This document shows, in pieces, positions 63,447 to 64,000 of a stretch of DNA of 64,000 bases; the first letter of the stretch is position 1, and each line of letters opens with the position of its first letter. The DNA lies in NCBI RefSeq assembly GCF_000802385.1, contig NZ_JTDN01000001.1:1495501-1559500 (forward strand), written 5' to 3'. The notes beneath the pieces were generated by a model. It was not told where the DNA came from and made no database searches. It saw only the letters and a list, made by a program, of their open reading frames with translations. This DNA is from Croceibacterium mercuriale. GTDB taxonomy: Bacteria > Pseudomonadota > Alphaproteobacteria > Sphingomonadales > Sphingomonadaceae. A program made the position numbers and the translations under genes.

Positions 63447-64000
63447 ATGGGACTGGAGCAGGACGAGCAACAGGCGCTGGCGCCGATTGACGGGGCGGCC
63501 ATGCTGGCGCGGGTGGAGGGCTGGTGCGCGATCAACAGCGGCACCCGCAATCTGCCCGGACTGGCGCGGCAGGCACAGGCACTGGCCGACGCCTTTGCCG
63601 CCCTGCCGGGCGCGGTCACGCTGGTCGATCCGGCGCCGGTGCGGATGATCGACGCTGCCGGGCGGGAGGTTGCGCAGGCCCATGGCCAGCACCTTCTGGT
63701 GCGCGTGCGGCCGGATGCCGCGCGGCGGGTGCTGCTGACCGGTCACATGGACACGGTCTACCCCGCAGACCACCCCTTCCAGTTTGCCCGCTGGCTTGAT
63801 GCCGACACACTCAACGCACCGGGCGCGGCCGACATGAAGGGCGGTCTGGCGGTGATGCTGGAGGCATTGCTGGCGCTGGAGGCCACGCCGGCAGCACCCC
63901 GCCTCGGTTACGACGTGCTGATCAACGCGGACGAGGAAACCGGCTCGCTCGCCTCCGCCGCGCTGATCGCGCAGCTGGCCTCCGGCAGGGTGGCCGCGCT
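63447..64000 (+). CDS. M20-family metallopeptidase (ArgE/CPG2-like), cut by window edge
   Basis: The first 184 codons of a zinc peptidase/deacylase are visible. Motifs are LLTGHMDTVYP (first metal His and nearby Asp), GAADMKGGLAVML (bridging Asp) and NADEETGS (catalytic Glu pair), the order and spacing seen in carboxypeptidase G2-like enzymes. The N-terminus has no signal peptide. The rest of the catalytic domain lies beyond the right edge, so substrate cannot be inferred. Confidence 0.9.
   Translation, partial: MGLEQDEQQALAPIDGAAMLARVEGWCAINSGTRNLPGLARQAQALADAFAALPGAVTLVDPAPVRMIDAAGREVAQAHGQHLLVRVRPDAARRVLLTGHMDTVYPADHPFQFARWLDADTLNAPGAADMKGGLAVMLEALLALEATPAAPRLGYDVLINADEETGSLASAALIAQLASGRVAA

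Noticed and set aside
1-64000. CRISPR arrays, rRNA genes and insertion sequences
   Set aside because: No regularly spaced repeats, rRNA-like stretches or transposase motifs were seen on either strand.

Overview
The window is GC-rich, densely packed bacterial DNA from an alphaproteobacterium, most likely a member of the Sphingomonadales. The order is an inference, not a proof. It rests on the mix of a complete System I cytochrome c maturation operon, an HWE-type histidine kinase, sphingomonad-style TonB receptor and sugar genes with GGGGAGAG leaders, DUF4197 and DUF2490 proteins, an S24 repressor, and a tRNA-His that keeps the G-1:C73 pair. About 50 protein genes, one tRNA, two clear pseudogenes and one low-GC accessory island are visible. 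No insertion sequence, CRISPR array or rRNA gene was seen.

Layout. 1-5782: a partial Kup potassium transporter, then the ccmCDEFGHI operon on the minus strand, with every junction overlapping or abutting. 5882-10034: a leucine dehydrogenase-type enzyme, tRNA-His, a 2OG-Fe(II) oxygenase, an MBL hydrolase, an S24/HTH repressor and two small unnamed genes. 10084-18734: cysS, cobT and a TalC-type transaldolase, three envelope proteins, and priA. 18868-20516: a three-gene AT-rich island of two different DUF488 proteins and a protein resembling the dual-OB family. This is the best candidate in the window for an unusual, possibly defensive, system. 20676-25655: ohr, a palindromic intergenic repeat, GST/HxlR/AzoR genes, an Fe-S photolyase and purC. 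25808-33979: a block separating purC from purSQ, holding an MHYT-PAS-GGDEF-EAL protein, an M16 protease, DctA, a PAS protein and a broken Crp/Fnr gene. 34206-37378: purS and purQ, then a secreted caspase-fold protein.

37511-54902 is a large locus for using arabinan and L-arabinose. A TonB receptor would import oligosaccharides. GH43 and GH51 enzymes would release arabinose. A periplasmic aldose 1-epimerase and a FucP-type permease would present and import the sugar. A Gfo/Idh dehydrogenase, an SMP-30 lactonase, an IlvD/Edd-type L-arabonate dehydratase, an AraD1 protein and an alpha-ketoglutaric semialdehyde dehydrogenase would make a full non-phosphorylative route to 2-oxoglutarate. A FadR-type GntR regulator sits in the middle. 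A shared sequence with core TGTCCGASTA lies before three of the transcription units and is a candidate operator. A decayed third GH43 gene remains beside the receptor.

55025-64000: a small proline-rich protein, a translationally coupled signalling module (hybrid kinase with three receivers, CheR, REC-PAS-HWE kinase-REC), malate synthase G, and the start of an M20 peptidase.

All function calls come from reading motifs in the translated sequence and from remembered family features. No database search was run.
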